From Mesotaenium endlicherianum (Eukaryota; Streptophyta; Zygnematophyceae; Zygnematales; Mesotaeniaceae): DNA of 64,000 nt. The notes beneath the pieces are model-generated. The model was not told the origin of the DNA. It saw nothing but the letters and a program-made list of their open reading frames with translations, and did no database searches. The position numbers and the translations under genes were made by a program. Shown here one piece after another: positions 24,627 through 35,630 of this stretch (the stretch's first letter is position 1; every line of letters begins with the position of its first letter). The stretch covers positions 153,247 through 217,246 of the forward strand of contig WELA01003924.1 of the NCBI GenBank assembly GCA_009602735.1, read 5' to 3'.

Positions 24627-26519
24627 GAACATTCTGCATATCACGCAGAGAGAATTTAGACCAACTACTATGTCGGCCGGCCCGTTAGAACTTCATGTGA
24701 GACCATATTGAACAAGGGTATATTGTGGACGACCAATCGGCAAGAATCCCGGGACCAGAATTTGAACGTCGGTAAATCAAGGACAAGCGTAATTTTTTCA
24801 TGATTGTCAAAAGCTAGCGAAAAAATTATGTAAGGGAATTGGAGCAAAAACGAGTCTCGGCCAAAAAAAAGTACTCTGAAAACAAGACACAAGTGTGCTA
24901 CACTAGCGGATGATTCTTGTGTAGCACCCAATCACAATAATTGAATTTAAAACTAAGCAACTGTTTTCAAAAATGACCTTGGTTAAGGGAAATCCAGGCC
25001 GTGATTTGCACACTTTCAGGAAGTTACATTTTCATAGCAATGGAGCAAGATTTCCGCTCACTTATGCTTAAAAGGGATTGCAATGAACAATCGCTGAAGA
25101 TTGTGACTTGTTGTGAGCTAAAAACCAATAATGTACGAGAATCGAGAGCAACAAATGGTAAGATCTAGCAATGCCATGGCATCATGAGACACACAATGTG
25201 GGTAGAGAAAAGCCGTTTATGTGGGGATTAGGAAAACTCCTTGTTTTACGGGTGCAAGTTTTAGATTTTTTAGTGTATTAAAACGCAGTTCGTAAGCACT
25301 GTTAGATGAGTTGAATGCATTTAAACTTATTGCATATAAAGCTTTTGAAAGAACTCTGAAGAGAAAAGACATGGAAGCCATGACAAAACCCTGCGTGTAA
25401 TGTAAACACTATAGCAGCTGACTAAAAGAACTTGGTCAATTGCCAGCCAGGTCAATGGAGTGTAACGTCAAAGGTCAATCGGACCTGACCAAACACCTGC
25501 AAAGTCAACGTTCAACGCTCAACGGCCCGACCAAGTTTCTTACAAACGTGAGGAAGGCATCGACACGGCTAGGCACGACCACCACGGTACAGGCATTTGA
25601 TATGTTAGTCAATTAGAGTAGTATTTTCCTTTATCCCATTTTAAAGTCATCGGAATGATGGAAACTTGTCGCTTCTCCCATCCATCGGCACCCTTAACGC
25701 TGCTTAACACATGCTCAGACCTGGTCCTTCAATACTCGACACTGGACCACACTGGACGGGTGACGAGCCTAGCCGAAGTGCAATTCGCTGCTGTGAGGTC
25801 CTTTTAACCACTTTCGACCACTTTCGACCCCTTTTGACCTCTTTCGAAACTTCCAGCTGCTCCCACCGTGCTTCCAGCCGCTTTCGTCCACTTTCATCTG
25901 TATATATGAGACGCCCAGGCGTTGTGCCCTGGAGCAATTTGCCTCAGGTTTGCCCAACCTGACAAAGTTAAAGGCACACCTGACAACCCTTGCATTAACT
26001 TGCGAATCGCGATCGCTTACAATCGGGATTCTATGCGATAGCAACAAATAATTTGTCCAGAAATATAGGAAGCAATGATAGCAACACGAGCTAACACCTG
26101 AAAGAGCCTGCCTTTTGTTTACAAAATTGACCTGAATTCAGCCGATAGTTCCCTATTTGAGATAAACCTGGATAGATCAAGACAAATATTAGTACCCGCC
26201 AATCAGGCAAAAAGCTTGGTGGGATGTGTTTGGATGCCTGTTTCCACTTAGCAGACCCACATTCGACAAAAGTGCGTCTAATCATGCTAAAAAGGGTGGG
26301 CGTAATTCGTCGTCACACCGCAAGCTATCCCATTTATCTCAAGAATGTGAGCGAAGACTTTAGTAGCTCATATTTTCTTGGAGGGCGTGCCTACAAGCGA
26401 AGTAAAAGATTAAGCTACACCAGGTTGCGGGAGTAGAGAAACAGCTTCTTAGTAAGGACTAGTCTGCTCTTGTCGAAGGAAGAAATTACTTGTACTTTCA
26501 GTATCTTCTTGAGGCAACG
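24627..26519. other. Intergenic, repeat-bearing DNA upstream of the root-cap-like gene
   Basis: No gene recognised. It holds direct repeat copy B (25352-25592) and a CGACCACTTT-type repeat (25801-25900) that also occurs at 58369-58392. The promoter of the 26520 gene should be at the right end, but I see no clear TATA box there. Confidence 0.5.
25352..25592 (+). repeat. Direct repeat copy B (pairs with 22606-22840)
   Basis: See copy A. The two copies lie about 2.7 kb apart in the same orientation, on either side of the solo LTR. That would suit either a dispersed family or the two ends of a decayed element. Confidence 0.6.
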
Positions 26520-28490
26520 ATGAGAATCTATCTCCCAGTCATATTGACGGCTTTTTTAGCGTCTCAGCTGGCTCTTGGAAGCCCGGAACATTTTAGGCAT
26601 GCATTAGCTAGCCTTCATGGTGATCCTCACTTTCAGGGTGCAGATGGGATTCACTTTGACTTCACTGGAGAGCCTGGTAAGGTGTACTGTCTTCTCAGTG
26701 ACCCAAAGCTGCACATTAATATGTTCATGGGGGGCATGGTTGGCGGAAATGAAGACTCTCCTCGCACGTGGGTGAAAGGTCTTGGAATCCTCTTCGGGGA
26801 GCATCAGATCGAGATGTATGCTCGTCATGGACCCCAAGCTGAAAGAAATGAGGGCTACCTTAGCCACCTTCTTGTTGACGGTACCCCAGCAGAGTTAGCT
26901 CCTGGCAGAGCCCTCCGAACTATTGACGGCATTCTCACGCTGGAGTTTTTGGGAGCCAACGCGGAGGGGGAGGAAGACATTGATACATACCTCCTCAGTG
27001 TTGCCAACGAGGACAAGGCAGAGATTGCAATCAAGCTGCGTCCAGAGGCACAGGAGCACAGGACGGAGCACGACGCGTTCGTCCACTTCTCCGTGGAGGT
27101 CTTGGAAGCTCCCCTCATGCAGAACCCCCACGGGGTGATGGGCCAGACGTTTCGCTCGGGCCAGAAGGAGCGCACCTTCACATTCCAGACTCAGTGGAGC
27201 CAGCGCCTCAAGGCGTGGCAAGTTGCAGGCCCGAATGGCGCCGGATACCTCGACGGCGATGTCGCAGACTATGTGGCAACCGGGCTGTTGGCTGCTGACT
27301 GTAAGTTCGCCCGATTTGAAACGGTGGGCGCGACTGCTGGCAGCCGCAGCAAGGCCGAGGCAACGGTGGAGAGCCCGGCGGATCTGATGGAGGAGAAGGT
27401 CGAGGCCATGCAGACCCACGCCAACGCCCTGGAGGAGGCAGCCTTTGCCGCAGAGCAGGCTGTGAGGGATGCGCAGAACAAGGGGCTGACCGAGTCCGAG
27501 ATGGAGGACGATAGTGCAGACAACAGGAGCGATGGGCCCAGCGACGAGAGCGCGCAGGCTGCTGAAGAGCCGCAGACTGAGAAGAGGGAGGCCGAGCAGG
27601 AAGTAGGAGGAGATGTTGGTGCTGAAGCTGCTGAAGCTGCTGAAGCTGCTGAAGCTGAGGGGGAAGAGGCAGCCCAGCCTGAGGAGGAAGCGGAGCAGCA
27701 AGGCAAGGAGCAGCGAGATGAGGTGGCGCAAGATGAGGAGCAGGGTGGCGAGGAGGAGAAGTCTGTGCAAACGTCTCACCACAGGTCGGAGGAGGAGCCT
27801 GTCCGGGATGCGTTGGACGAGGCAGCAGTCTCGGATGAGAGCACCCAGGAAGAGGCCCGGCAGGAGAGCATCTCTGAAGAGGAGCCTGCAGATCAGTTTC
27901 AAACAGAGCGCGAAGGAGGTGAGGATGTGGAGGAGAGTGAGGAACGGAAGCAGATGCGTGCTGGAGTGGAGGGGATGGAGGAGACTAAGGATGAAGTGGC
28001 ACTTCGTCCCGACGAGAGGGAAGTGGAGGCGAGTGGCGAGCCGTCGGAGGAGCCAGCCTCCTCCTCTCAGGAAGCAGGGGAGCGCAGCGAGAGTCTGGAG
28101 GCGGAGGAATCGTCCTCTGAAGTTACAGAAGAGAGGCAATCAGCCTCTGACGAGGCCCAGCCCTCGGAGGACGAAGGTGCCACCAGCGAGCGTGCTGGAG
28201 ACGAGGTGGTTGAGAGCGCGGAGGACAGCCGGGAGACTTCCGATAGCGCCACCGGTGAGGCCGAGTCAAACGAGACCGAGTCAAATGAGACCGAGTCAAA
28301 CGGGAGCAAATCAAGGGAGTCCAGCGAAGCAACCTCTGCAGATGAGGACGTGGACGTGGATGGGGAGCCTGAGGAGAATGCCTCCACGCAAGAGGAGGTC
28401 TCGGAGTCCCGCGAGTCAGCGGAGGACATGCCAAGCGAGGAGCAGAGCTTCAAGAGGAGAAGGAAGAGCAGGAAGCTGATGAGGTTCTAG
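26520..28490 (+). CDS. Secreted root-cap/LEA-related vWD-like protein with a long acidic tail
   Basis: A 656-residue protein from one uninterrupted exon. Residues 1-20 are a signal peptide (MRIYLPVILTAF... then SQLALG), so the protein should enter the secretory pathway. Residues about 33-267 match the plant 'root cap' family, a von Willebrand factor D-like fold: HGDPHFQGADGIHFDFTG, CLLSDPKLHINMF, VKGLGILFGEHQI, PHGVMGQTFR and ATGLLAADCKFARFE. From about 270 the sequence becomes a disordered Glu/Ser/Ala-rich tail with AEAAEAAEAAEAE and three ESNETESNETESNG-type repeats. It ends in a strongly basic SFKRRRKSRKLMRF. An ATG 30 bases upstream (26490) is also in frame, but the 26520 start gives the better signal peptide. 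Biochemical function of the family is not settled. Acidic secreted proteins often bind calcium or cell-wall polymers; that is inference here. Confidence 0.85.
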   Translation: MRIYLPVILTAFLASQLALGSPEHFRHALASLHGDPHFQGADGIHFDFTGEPGKVYCLLSDPKLHINMFMGGMVGGNEDSPRTWVKGLGILFGEHQIEMYARHGPQAERNEGYLSHLLVDGTPAELAPGRALRTIDGILTLEFLGANAEGEEDIDTYLLSVANEDKAEIAIKLRPEAQEHRTEHDAFVHFSVEVLEAPLMQNPHGVMGQTFRSGQKERTFTFQTQWSQRLKAWQVAGPNGAGYLDGDVADYVATGLLAADCKFARFETVGATAGSRSKAEATVESPADLMEEKVEAMQTHANALEEAAFAAEQAVRDAQNKGLTESEMEDDSADNRSDGPSDESAQAAEEPQTEKREAEQEVGGDVGAEAAEAAEAAEAEGEEAAQPEEEAEQQGKEQRDEVAQDEEQGGEEEKSVQTSHHRSEEEPVRDALDEAAVSDESTQEEARQESISEEEPADQFQTEREGGEDVEESEERKQMRAGVEGMEETKDEVALRPDEREVEASGEPSEEPASSSQEAGERSESLEAEESSSEVTEERQSASDEAQPSEDEGATSERAGDEVVESAEDSRETSDSATGEAESNETESNETESNGSKSRESSEATSADEDVDVDGEPEENASTQEEVSESRESAEDMPSEEQSFKRRRKSRKLMRF

Positions 28491-29919
28491 ACGCTCTCCT
28501 GCCGTAGAGGATCAATGGTGGATATTGTAGAGGATCATGAGCTTCCTTAGAACCTTCTCACGTGCCAAACCTACTTGGCAAACGAGGTAGTCGCACAAAA
28601 GGTAGCTAATAGCATCTTTGTGCATTTTGTTTATTCATGTGTTTATACAATGCTCTGTACAGCAGGCCCCTCTCGGGAAGTTCAGCTGCAGTAGTCGCTG
28701 CGTGCTGATAAGGTACCATGTACAAAATTAGGGAAGGACGTTGCAGCTCCCTTACCTTTTGGTAGTTCTAGAATACAGAGGCAGCTCATTGCTTCTATGA
28801 TACGCCTACCTCAGTTTTAGTAGTACATGAGGTGCACTATTTAGATATGCTATTTAGAATATGTCCTAACTACCATCCATGTAGTACAGTGGACGACGAG
28901 TACATAATACAATCATCATTCTCTCTACTATGTGTGCTGTCTTTGTTGCACCACCTCAATCCTTTGCTTGCCTGCTGAGGTCCTCTGCTCATGCCAAATC
29001 TTCAAGCCTGCTCTAGCTCCGCAATGATAGTGGGCTCACGGAACATAAATTTCTAAAGCATAGTGCATTGGTAAGTCTTTGTTGGAACAAATTTCGCATT
29101 AGGTTGAATGAAGTGCAAAACCAACATACTTCGACTCTCATACACAACCCAAATTCTGCTCGTCTAACAGCCACCATGTGCGTGTATCACAATCAGGAAG
29201 GGCAAGAATGAACTATTCTGTACACTTTATTTTCAGGGTCATTCTTGGGACGAGACACCAACGCCACTGAACAGTTATTTTCACCGACTTTAACTATCTC
29301 CTTGATGTGACATGAGCATGAAGGGAACGCAGGGGGGCAGCACAATACCCCCAAGCGACAGAAATTCCGATGAATGACCACAATCCTCTACAGTTCAAAT
29401 GCCAATTGTGTTCATATCATCCGCGAACTGGCCTTTTATGGGGGCCAGCAAAATGACAACTTCTCAAGAAGAAAGTTGCGGAAGGACCGAAACAAAGGCA
29501 GCATAGAATTCATGTCATATTACATTGTCTGCAAAATTCTCAAGTAACATACAGCTAGTAGCTCCTGTATGATACAAGTTGCAGACCAATACAAGATCCC
29601 AACTTTTCTTCAAACGCGTTCTCTAGGGAGGGTTGAGCCATACGTTCTTGCAAAGAGGCCCTGCAGCCTAGCCCAGTTAAACCCTATCAGCTGCTTACAA
29701 ATAGCTTCTTTCACCCACGCGCTTATGCGCTTTGCTGTGAGCTCACACATATCCATTAAGCTGAGCTGGCGCTAACACTCGTATAGCACTCCAACTGACT
29801 GTGTCGTCAATATGCTGACATATGAAAGCACAGAAGACACAAAATTTGAGTAAAAGAAGCACAACGATAAAAAAAAGAGAGGAAAAGAGAGAGAGAGAGA
29901 GAGAGAGAGAGCAGGATCC
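28491..29919. other. Intergenic between two converging genes (3' regions)
   Basis: The two flanking genes point towards each other, so this should hold both 3' untranslated regions. A (GA)n run lies at about 29888-29911, just past the BRR2 stop. No further gene recognised. Confidence 0.6.
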
Positions 29920-32900
29920 CTAGTCTTCCTCCATCTCATCCCCGCCTCGGCCTCTGCCTCCGCCCTCCTCCTCGGCAGCCTCCTCCTCCTTCTCCTCCTC
30001 CTCCTCCTCCTCTTCCTTCTCGCCCGCCGCCCCCATCTCCTCATCCTCCTCCTCCTCCGAGGGCTTCACCTTGATGGTGAACTCGTACTCCTGGTCGCAC
30101 CCCAGGTAGGAGTCGCACATGAAGAAGAGCGTGTACGTCTTCTCGCCCGCGTCGCCGGGCGCCTGGAAGTCCAGCTTGACGCGGGCCTTGCGCTGCAGGG
30201 AGGCGCGCTTGATGGCCAGCAGCTGGTTTGTCTTGGGGTCGCCCACCACGAGCCACCAGCCCTCCTCCTTGACGCGCGGGAAGCGCGGCGCGTCCACGGG
30301 GCCCAGCTCCTGCCCCGCCTCCAGCTCCCTCTCCAGCAGCACCTGGCGCAGTAGCAGCAGGGGGGGCCACACATGGCAGGCACACGCGCATGTGCACAGA
30401 GCAGGGGGCGAGTTGGGTGAGCACGATGAGCGCCAGCATCACCAGCAGTAAAGAAAGCAGTTGCACAGAGCAAAGCAGCCCCTGGTAGGGAGCTGGCATG
30501 CTGACTGACTGACTGACTGACACAGGCGGGGTCAGGCGCTTCCTGCCCCTTGACTAGAAAGTGGCACGAGAACCCCTCAAAACGCGTGAGCAAGGAAGAA
30601 CAGCCATGAAAGGCCCGCGACTCCAACCCGTGTCTTGAGAAGCCATTCAGTCACTGAGTTACGCCACAGAGATCAAGCTGACGATTTGTGTGAGCAGGCC
30701 TCAACAGGTGGAGCAGCGCAACAGGCAGGAGAAGGTAGAGCACCGACAACTCTTGCCAGAGGGGCTGGGGCCTGGAGAACAATAATGAATTAGAAAACAG
30801 GAGGGGGAGCAGGGAGGAGAGGAGGCGGGGGAGGGGGGGAGGGAAGGGGGGGCACCTGGAGAGTGACGGAGTCGCCAGCGAGGATGTCGTCCTCCTCCGC
30901 CACCTCGTAGCTAAGGTCGATGTTGGGGAAGCGGTTGCACACACGCGCCACGTCCAGCAGCTGAGCGTCGTCCATCTTCAGGAGCTCCGACCGCTCCTTG
31001 TCGTCCATCTCCACCAAGTCAAACACCGTCTCCACGCCCTTCTGGGCGCACTCCTTGGCGAGCTCGCGCGTGAAGTGCGGCAGCTGCAGCAGCACCGAGT
31101 CCCTCTCCCACAGCCCCTGCGGTGCACCACAGCGAGCCCAGGGAGCACAGCACACACAGGAGGGCACAGACACGCGCCGCGGCCCCCGCAAGGCGTGTCA
31201 GAGAGCACGACAAGCAGTAGCAGCAGCAATGGCAGCAGCAGCGGCAGCAGGAGAAGGAGGGAGGAGGAGGAGCACATGCTGTGAAAGCCCTCTGGCCTTT
31301 CAGCCAGCAAGGCACGCACGAGAGCTGCTGTGCTTGCTGTGCTGCAGAAGGGTGGCGCGCTTGTTCCACTCCGCAACCGTAAATCGAGGAAGAGAGGGAG
31401 AAGTGGAAGAGCCAGAGGTGCGGCCGCATGGGGTCAGCAGCCACTCTGATCGGGGAGAGAGCTGCAGCGGCAGCATTGACAATGACGCACACCCGCGCCC
31501 CGGGCTCTCAGCTAGCCTCAGCCCTGGTCCTTGGCCTAGCCCTTGACCTCGATGGCAGCACTTTGGATCAGATAAAGGCAGCCAAGAAACTGAAGCAAGC
31601 AACTTGTGTCAGTTGTACAAGTTGGCGCTCGAGCACAGTCCGCGCTCGAGCAAGAGGAGACCAACAGGTGGCATGGCAGGCAACTCAAGAGTCACACGGC
31701 ACGGGAGAGGCTGCAGCAGCAAGCCAGGAGAGTGGCAGGGACTGGCATGCAAAGGGAGAAACTCAACCGCATGCATTTCCGCTAAACATGCACATGCGCA
31801 CACACACCACACATGCACTAGTACGCACACAGACACGCACGCACACGCACGGGCACACACACACACACAGCCTAGAAATCAGGTCACAGAATTGTGCACG
31901 CACACACACAGTCAGACGCACAAGACCGCGTGCTTTCACAGGCACGAGCAGCGAGGGCGCACCTGGGTGACCATCTGCGAGAGCTCCATGGCGGCGAGCG
32001 CGGGCCCCAGCCAGCCGGAGCTGGACACCACGTCCACCATGGCCTGCAGCAGCTTGCCCGCGTCCTGCAGGATGGCCGCCTGGTCCTGCGCCAGCGGGCC
32101 CGCCAGCGCGTGCCGAGAGAAGTGCGCCTGCAGCAGGCAGTTGGCCTTAAGGTGCGGGTCCGTCAGGCGCGGCTTCTCCACCGAGAAGCGCTGGTGGTTG
32201 ATCATGCGTCGCAGCGCGTCCTCCTCGCCAGGCCGCACGGGCAGCGCGCCGTACTCCGACGCCGACGCCAGGATCTCCAGCAGGCCCTTGAGCTTGGTCT
32301 TGGCGGTGAGCGACGACGAGAACAGCTCGATGGTGGTGTACCCGATGTAGTAGTAGGCGGCGATCATGCCCAGGTTGAGCGGCGACAGGTCCATCTCGTC
32401 CTCCACCAGCACGCACTTGCTGGCCTCCAGGTCCGCCAGCGTGCTCTCCACCAGCTCCGACAGGTGGTCGCTGAGGTGGCGGTGCGACACGCCCGTGAGG
32501 TTGTAGTAGTTGGGGTTCTGCGTCAGTCGCCTGTACAGGTATGTCCACGTCAGGTAGTCGACGGCGTCCTGCTTGTTCTCGATGGTGCGCACCACCACCT
32601 CCGCGTTCATGTGGTCGTGCAGGAATTGGTCCAGGTGCGACTCCACGGGCAGCGGCTCGTAGAGGAACTTCTTGTAGTACTCCTTGCGGGGCGCGTGGCA
32701 CAGGATCACGCACTTGCCCGCGTCGTCCACGAGCGGCCGGCTGGCGCGGCCCATCATCTGCAGCAGGTCCGTGATGGGGTAGTCGGCGTGCGCGCCGCTC
32801 TCGCGCGCATCATAGAACTGCGTGCCCATCACCACCACCAGGTGCGCCGCCGGCACGCCCCACGCCATCGACGCGCTCGCCACGCACACCTGCACCGCGT

Positions 32901-35566
32901 TCGCCGCAAACAGCTGCTTCACCACCGCCTGCTCGTCCGCGCCCAGCCCCTCGTGCAGGTACGCCACGCCCTCCGCCAGCATCTCGCGCAGCACGGGGTC
33001 GCGCACGCGCGCCAAAAAGGGCGCCAGGTCGTCCTCGGTGCAGTGCAGGAACGGCGAGCGGTCGCCGGCAGCGGCGGGGCCAAAGAGGTCGGACTTGGCA
33101 AAGACGACGAGGTCGCGCGCCGTCAGCCGCGCGTGCTTGCGCGTCGGCACAAAAACCAGCGCCGGCTTCGCGCCCTTGCTGGTGTACTGCGTGATCGCCG
33201 AGTACGTCGGCTTCGTCATCGCCTGCACACATGCGCGCGCACACACACACGCACACACGCACACAGGCACACACAGACGGAGTTCACTCTTTGTCAGAAG
33301 CGCGGGGCTTAGAGGCCAGACAGTCAGAGCAGATGACAGGAGCTGCACTGCTCAGAGGAACTACTCACAGCAGGTCGTCACCACTCGCTTCCGTATGATG
33401 CTACTCAGCAGCACAGAGAGAAGCATTACAGGCACGCCCATGCAGCCAGCCAGCGCACAGACCCTACTCTGACTCTTGGCCAGAAGGCATCACCCACCCG
33501 CTCCTGGACAGCTGGCCATGCCACAACAACTACACAGTGATGCCAACAGAGTTCGTAACTGTGTTGCAGCAATCTTCCAAGAGCCAGATGCTCACAGAGC
33601 ATAGAGAAGGGCCACTTCAAGACAGAGGCCTCGCGGACCTCTCCTACTGCCCAGTGGATCAGCATGAGCTCGAGTCACAGACCACAGAGCAGCCGGGAGA
33701 GGAGGGAGACCTCTTGGCCCTTTCGCCCCCCCCCAGAGCGTGAGAGCTGCCCTTCGCCCCCCACAGACCATGGTACCAAAACAGGAGCCCCCCTTATACC
33801 CACAAGAAGCTCTGCCCTCCCCTGAGCCCCAACAGCCCAGCGTGTGCGAGCGGGGGAGTGGAGGCAGGCAGGCAGGCAGGCGGACGGGCGGGCAGGAGGG
33901 AGGGAGGGCGGGCGGGCCGGAGCGAGCGGGCGGGCGAGATGGAGAGAGGAAGAGCGAGAGAGAGCGCAAGTGCGCGGACGGGGCGCACGGGGTGCCCACC
34001 TGCATGCGGGCCTCGAAGTTGGAGATGTCGACGCCCTGGATGTGGATCTCGAGCGGCACAGGGCGCGTGGCAGGCGAGAAGTTGAAGAGGCCGTGCGAGC
34101 TCGCGCCGATCCACTCGCCCAGGTCGCGCGCGTTCGCCAGCGACGTGCTCAGCGCCACGATGCGCACGCCAACGCCAGCGCCGGCCCCGCTCTTGCCGGC
34201 GGCGGCGCTGCTGAGCTGGCTGCTCATGTAGCGCATGCGCGAGGTGACGACCTCGAGCGCGGGGCCGCCCTCGCCGCCCAGGAGGTGCAGCTCGTCAACG
34301 ATGAAGAGCGCCACCTGCTGCACCGCCTTGCGCTGCTTCCAGCGCCGCGAGAGCACGTCCCAGCGCTCGGGCGTGCTCACCACGATCTGCGAGCGCTCCA
34401 GCGTGCGCACGTCCGCCGCGCTCTCGCCCACCAGCTCCCCCACCGCCAGGCCCAGCCCGCCCGCCCCAAACTTGTGCTGCCAGTCGCGCAGCCGCTCCTT
34501 GGCCAGCGCCTCCACCGGCGCAATGTACACGCATGCCCCCCCTGCGGCGGCGGCGCCCTGCTGCTTCTGGAGCATGCGCAGGATGGCAAACTCGGCGCAG
34601 ATGGTCTTGCCGCTGCCGGTGGGCGCGGCCACGAGCACGTTGTCGTCCGTGTTGTACAGCACGGTGAACACCTGCGTCTGGATGGGGTTGAAGTGGCTGA
34701 ACTGGCGCGCATACAGCGCCTCGTACGCGGGCTGCCGCAGCGCCGTCACGGGCAGCGGCTGCAGGTCCAGCAGCTCCGTAGGCGGCGGGTACTTCTCCGG
34801 CAGAATGAGGTGGCGGAACGAGATGGGCAGCACCGCCTCCGAGTTCAGCCAGCGGTCCGACACCACCTTGACAAAGTACTGCGGCGGCAGCGGCTCGAAG
34901 ATGGGCACCGTGAAGGTGAGCGCGTGGTCTTCTGTTGCGTACTGGCTCTTGAGCAGAAAGTACTCCGAGTGCAGGATGGCCTCGCCGTCGCAGTCCTCCA
35001 CGAGCACCCAGAAGGGCTCCACAAAGCCGTGCACCTTCTCGTCCCACTGGAAGTCGGGCGTGACGGTAAGGTCCACCTTGAGCACGGAGCGCGTGATGGG
35101 CTGCACGTGCGCGCTCAGCTCCAGCTTTGGAAACTGGTGCACAAGCCGGTGCAGCGTCTTGCCCATCTTGGGGAAGCGCACCAGCTCGCCCAGCTCCTGG
35201 CTCGACAGGTCGTAGTAGCGCTCCCAGGGCAGGTCCTTCTTCTCCAGCTTCGACAGGATGTCCGCCGGCACGCCCTTGAACTGCCGCAGCGGCGTCTGGC
35301 TCGACCACATGCGGCGCGTCACCATCTTGCACAGCGTCAGCGCCTTCTCCGCCACCGCCGCCCACCCGCGCTTAAGCACGATCTCAAACAGCGCGCGCAT
35401 CAGCCGCCCCGCGCTCTGCGCACCCTCCCGCCCAATCCCAGCCAAAGACATGCAACGCAACGCAACGCAGCCAGATCCTCGTCAGCACCCGAACGAGCGA
35501 GGAAGCGAGCACCCGGAACAGCACATCACCAGGGGTAGAAGTCGCTTGCAGACACGCACGCGGGCG

Positions 35567-35630
<64 letters not shown>

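Noticed and set aside
26895-28139. 414-codon minus-strand frame opposite the acidic protein
   Set aside because: Leu/Arg-rich mirror of the Glu codons in the real gene.
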